Shown piece after piece: positions 59,691 to 64,000 of a stretch of 64,000 nucleotides of DNA (position 1 is its first letter; the number at the start of each line of letters is the position of its first letter). The notes under the pieces were generated by a model that saw nothing but the letters and a program-made list of their open reading frames with translations, was not told the DNA's origin and ran no database searches. The stretch is from Halosegnis longus (GTDB taxonomy: Archaea; Halobacteriota; Halobacteria; Halobacteriales; Haloarculaceae). Location of the stretch: contig NZ_QKNW01000001.1 in assembly GCF_009663395.1 (NCBI RefSeq), positions 1,860,001 through 1,924,000 of the forward strand. The letters are read 5' to 3'. The position numbers and the translations under genes were made by a program.

Positions 59691-61265
59691 CTACTCGTCG
59701 GTCAGCTTGTACTTCTGGATCTTTCCCGACGCGGTTCGGGGGAGTTCGGCGACGAACTCCACCTCGCGGGGATGTTTGTACGGCGCGATGTTGTCGAGCG
59801 AGAACTGCTGTATCTCGTCGGCCGTCACGCCCGGATTCCCCGGGTCGCCGTTCGCCGGGACGACGAACGCCTTCACCGTCTCGTTGCGGCGTTCGTGCGG
59901 AATTCCGACGACGGCCGCCTCCCGGACGGATTCGTGTTCCGCGAGCAGATTCTCCACCTCGCTCGGGTAGACGTTGTAGCCGGCCGTCACGATGACGTGT
60001 TTCTTCCTGTCGACGATTTCGTAGTACCCCTCCTCGTCGCGGCGGCCGATGTCGCCGGTGCGGAAGAAGCCGGCGTCGGTGAACGCCTGCTCGTTCGCCT
60101 TCGGGCGGTTGTGGTAGCCGTCCATCACCTGCGGCCCGCGGACGAGAATCTCGCCCGTCTCGCCCAGCGGCACCTCGTCGCCGTTGGAGTCGACGATGCG
60201 ACAGTCGGTGTGGCGCGCCGGTTGGCCGACGGTGCCGTGACGCGGCCCGTAGAGCGAGCCGACCTGCGTGTGGGTCGACCCGGTGGTCTCAGTCAGCCCG
60301 TACCCCTCCTTGATGGCGACGCCGGCGGTTTCCTCGAAGGCGTCCTGCACTGCACCCGTCAGCTTCGCGCCCCCTTCCGAGGCGGTGACGAGCGAGGAGA
60401 GGTCGTAGTCGCCGAAGCTGTCGTCGTCGACCATGTCGGCGTACATGGCGGTGACGCCGATGAACGAGGAAATCTTCTCTCGCTCGATGGTGGCCATCGC
60501 CTCCTTGGCGTCCCAGTTGGCTGCACTTCGGATGTACAGCGTTCCCCCGCGAGCGAGCGGCTGGAGCGCCGTGTGGACGAAGCCGGTGATGTGGTACAGC
60601 GGCAGCCAGACGAGGCTGTTCTCCTCATCTGGAGTGAGGTCGTCGGACCGGACGGCAATGTTGGTGAGCAGTTGTGCGCGGATGTTGTCGTGGGTGAGCC
60701 GGACCCCCTTCGGCTGGCCGGTCGTGCCGGAGGTGTACGGCATCGAGGCGATGGCGTCACCGTCCAGGTCGACGGTGGTCGGCTCCCCGCGCACGTCGTC
60801 GAAGTGGGTGTCGCCCTCGGGCATCGCCTCCCGGTCGCCCACGGTGATAACGGCGGGGTCGCCGTCGATATCGTCGATGGCCTCGCCGAGATGCTCGCGG
60901 AGGGCGACGTGGGTGATGACCGCCGCGGCGTCAGTGTCGGTGAGCTGGTGGACGAGCTCTCGCGAGCGGTACTGCGGATTGACGGGCGAGACCGGCGAGC
61001 CGGCCCGGAAACAGCCCAGCGACGCGATGACGTACTGCGGGCAGTTGGGGAGATACAGCATGACGGGCTCGGTCTCCTCGACGCCCAACTCGCGAAGCCC
61101 ACCGGCGAAGGCGCTGCTGACGGCCTGTAGCTCCTCGTGTGTCACTTCCTCGCCGTGGGATTCGAGCGCGGGGGCGTCACCGCGGACGGCCGCCGTCTTG
61201 TCGTACATCCGGGCGACGTTCCCGCCGTGGACCGTGTCGCCGAAGGTGTCCAAATCGAGATGCAT
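59691..61265 (-). CDS. fatty-acid--CoA ligase (AMP-forming)
   Basis: ATP-dependent activation of a carboxylic acid to its CoA thioester, 524 aa. P-loop [12 protein letters not shown] near 190, the A5-type motif GYGLTET near 323, [24 protein letters not shown] near 410-433, and the C-terminal Lys motif [11 protein letters not shown]. The N-terminus begins at [15 protein letters not shown]; extending the frame further only adds sequence antisense to pccA. Its size and motifs suit medium- or long-chain fatty acids but do not fix chain length. It lies directly upstream of, and divergent from, pccA. Confidence 0.93.
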   Translation of the reverse strand: MHLDLDTFGDTVHGGNVARMYDKTAAVRGDAPALESHGEEVTHEELQAVSSAFAGGLRELGVEETEPVMLYLPNCPQYVIASLGCFRAGSPVSPVNPQYRSRELVHQLTDTDAAAVITHVALREHLGEAIDDIDGDPAVITVGDREAMPEGDTHFDDVRGEPTTVDLDGDAIASMPYTSGTTGQPKGVRLTHDNIRAQLLTNIAVRSDDLTPDEENSLVWLPLYHITGFVHTALQPLARGGTLYIRSAANWDAKEAMATIEREKISSFIGVTAMYADMVDDDSFGDYDLSSLVTASEGGAKLTGAVQDAFEETAGVAIKEGYGLTETTGSTHTQVGSLYGPRHGTVGQPARHTDCRIVDSNGDEVPLGETGEILVRGPQVMDGYHNRPKANEQAFTDAGFFRTGDIGRRDEEGYYEIVDRKKHVIVTAGYNVYPSEVENLLAEHESVREAAVVGIPHERRNETVKAFVVPANGDPGNPGVTADEIQQFSLDNIAPYKHPREVEFVAELPRTASGKIQKYKLTDE

Positions 61266-61355
61266 ACCAGAGTAGCCTCCTCGGTCTATGGTAAATGTTG
61301 TCCATCGACACGAGGGACCGACAGAGTAAGGTGGACTCCGGGGGCATCCCCGTGC

Positions 61356-63197
<1,842 letters not shown>

Positions 63198-63343
63198 TAG
63201 CGACCCCGTTTTCGCCGGACGCTCTTGAACCGGTAGCCCCGACTGTGGTGGGCACAAATCAAGCCACCCGGTCACACGATACAATTCATATTCGTGCATA
63301 CTCACTCGGAATGTAGCGGCGAGGCTACGCACAACCACGGTAC

Positions 63344-63350
63344 TTTTGTC
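63344..63350 (+). promoter_or_regulatory. TATA-like element upstream of purF
   Basis: CTTTTGT about 27 nt before the ATG at 63373. Further upstream is an AT-rich stretch (about 63275-63302) and a short dyad GTAGC-N6-GCTAC (63314-63329). Confidence 0.45.
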
Positions 63351-63372
63351 CTGTCGCCGGAACACTCGGGTA

Positions 63373-64000
63373 ATGACGCGGGAGCTCTCAGGGCCGCGCG
63401 AGAAGTGTGGCGTCGTCGGCGTATCGCTCGCCGACCGCGCCGCAGCACGCCCTCTCTACTATGCACTGTACGCGCTCCAGCATCGCGGACAGGAGTCGGC
63501 CGGCATCGTCACCCACGACGGGTTCCAGCAACACGACCACGTCGAGATGGGGCTCGTCGGGGACGCCTTCGAGGAGTCGGACATCGAGGGGCTGGCGGGC
63601 AGCGTCGGCATCGGTCACGTCCGGTATCCCACGGCTGGGAGCGTCGACACCTCCTGTGCGCAACCGTTCTCCGTCTCGTTCAAATCCGGCTCGCTCGGCT
63701 TATCACACAACGGCAATCTCGTCAACGCCGGGGAGATTCGCGACGAACTCGCGGGCGAGGGCCACGCCTTCACCTCCGACGGCGACACCGAGGTCATCGC
63801 CCACGACCTCGCGCGGAACCTCCTCGAAGCCGATCTCGTGCGCGCCGTCAAGCGAACGATGGAGCGGATTCACGGCTCCTACGCGCTGACGATCACCCAC
63901 GACGACACCGTGCTCGGGGTGCGCGACCCCGAAGGGAATCGCCCGCTGTGTATCGGGAAACTCGACGACGGCTACATCCTCGCGAGCGAGTCGGCGGCCA
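63373..64000 (+). CDS. purF: amidophosphoribosyltransferase, N-terminal part (3' end outside window)
   Basis: First committed step of purine synthesis: PRPP and glutamine to phosphoribosylamine. The visible 209 residues hold the Ntn glutaminase domain. EKCGVVGVS places the nucleophile Cys12 after an 11-residue propeptide. LQHRGQESAGI (35-45), GIGHVRYPTAGS near 78-89, SHNGNLVN near 111-118 and the start of the PRTase domain follow. The frame runs off the right edge. The ATG at 63373 gives the propeptide; archaeal PurF is normally processed. Confidence 0.95.
   Translation, partial: MTRELSGPREKCGVVGVSLADRAAARPLYYALYALQHRGQESAGIVTHDGFQQHDHVEMGLVGDAFEESDIEGLAGSVGIGHVRYPTAGSVDTSCAQPFSVSFKSGSLGLSHNGNLVNAGEIRDELAGEGHAFTSDGDTEVIAHDLARNLLEADLVRAVKRTMERIHGSYALTITHDDTVLGVRDPEGNRPLCIGKLDDGYILASESAA

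Overview
This window is chromosomal DNA from an extremely halophilic archaeon (class Halobacteria). The evidence is high GC content, strongly acidic proteins, archaeal-type genes (archaeal class I aldolase, RFC large subunit, geranylgeranyl-glycerol-phosphate lipid prenyltransferase), Tat-dependent lipoproteins, and start codons that often sit about 27 nt downstream of a TATA-like element, as expected for leaderless transcripts. I could not fix the genus. I saw no transposase, integrase, CRISPR array or rRNA. Gene density is very high, and many neighbours overlap through ATGA, GTGA or TGATG junctions.

Region by region. 1-4.2 kb: truncated acyl-CoA dehydrogenase, 3-hydroxyacyl-CoA dehydrogenase, an alpha/beta hydrolase, then the gluconeogenic pair aldolase and fructose-bisphosphatase. 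4.2-9.4 kb: an acyl-CoA carboxyltransferase with an extra N-terminal domain, an SMR transporter, a divergent MaoC hydratase / CitE-type lyase pair, and glutamate dehydrogenase. 9.4-18.9 kb: a respiratory block with cytochrome oxidase subunits III and II, a CtaA-CtaB fusion, several orphan membrane proteins, an Rdx protein, an ABC exporter and a DUF420 protein; biotin protein ligase sits between the two oxidase genes. 19-20.5 kb: the cobalamin-binding subunit of methylmalonyl-CoA mutase and its MeaB GTPase. 20.5-25 kb: CoA-binding protein, lipid prenyltransferase, tRNA-Arg, GNAT and RFC-L. 25-28 kb: an amino-acid ABC importer. 28-38.8 kb: malic enzyme, a CtaA homologue, PCD, HAD, two overlapping MoeA paralogues, a TatD-like protein, a cation antiporter and an NYN nuclease. 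38.9-43.4 kb: the complete glycine cleavage T, H, P1, P2 set. 43.4-49.6 kb: small genes, cobalamin adenosyltransferase, tRNA-Val, a secreted protein and a P450. 49.6-55.2 kb: sucCD, R2lox, GlpQ and quinone reductase. 55.3-63.2 kb: propionyl-CoA carboxylase PccB, PccX and PccA interleaved with GMC oxidoreductase, esterase and acyl-CoA ligase. The window ends in purF.

The unifying theme is CoA-ester and one-carbon metabolism feeding central carbon. PccA/B/X makes methylmalonyl-CoA, and BirA would load its biotin. Methylmalonyl-CoA mutase (small subunit and MeaB here, with the PduO-type enzyme making its cofactor) yields succinyl-CoA, and SucCD, malic enzyme, aldolase and FBPase continue to pyruvate and sugars. 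The MaoC/CitE pair could supply propionyl-CoA through the haloarchaeal methylaspartate cycle, or act on itaconyl/citramalyl-CoA or branched-chain intermediates; the sequence alone does not decide. The large mutase subunit, the epimerase and cytochrome oxidase subunit I are not in the window.

The most unusual signals are in the DNA and in degenerate paralogues: an eight-codon leader ORF coupled to gcvPA, palindromes overlapping the promoters of R2lox and the amino-acid ABC operon, mirror-image divergent promoters between coxB and ctaB, two mutually exclusive hairpins downstream of tRNA-Val, a CtaA whose second half has no histidines, and a MoeA paralogue that has lost its signature motifs.
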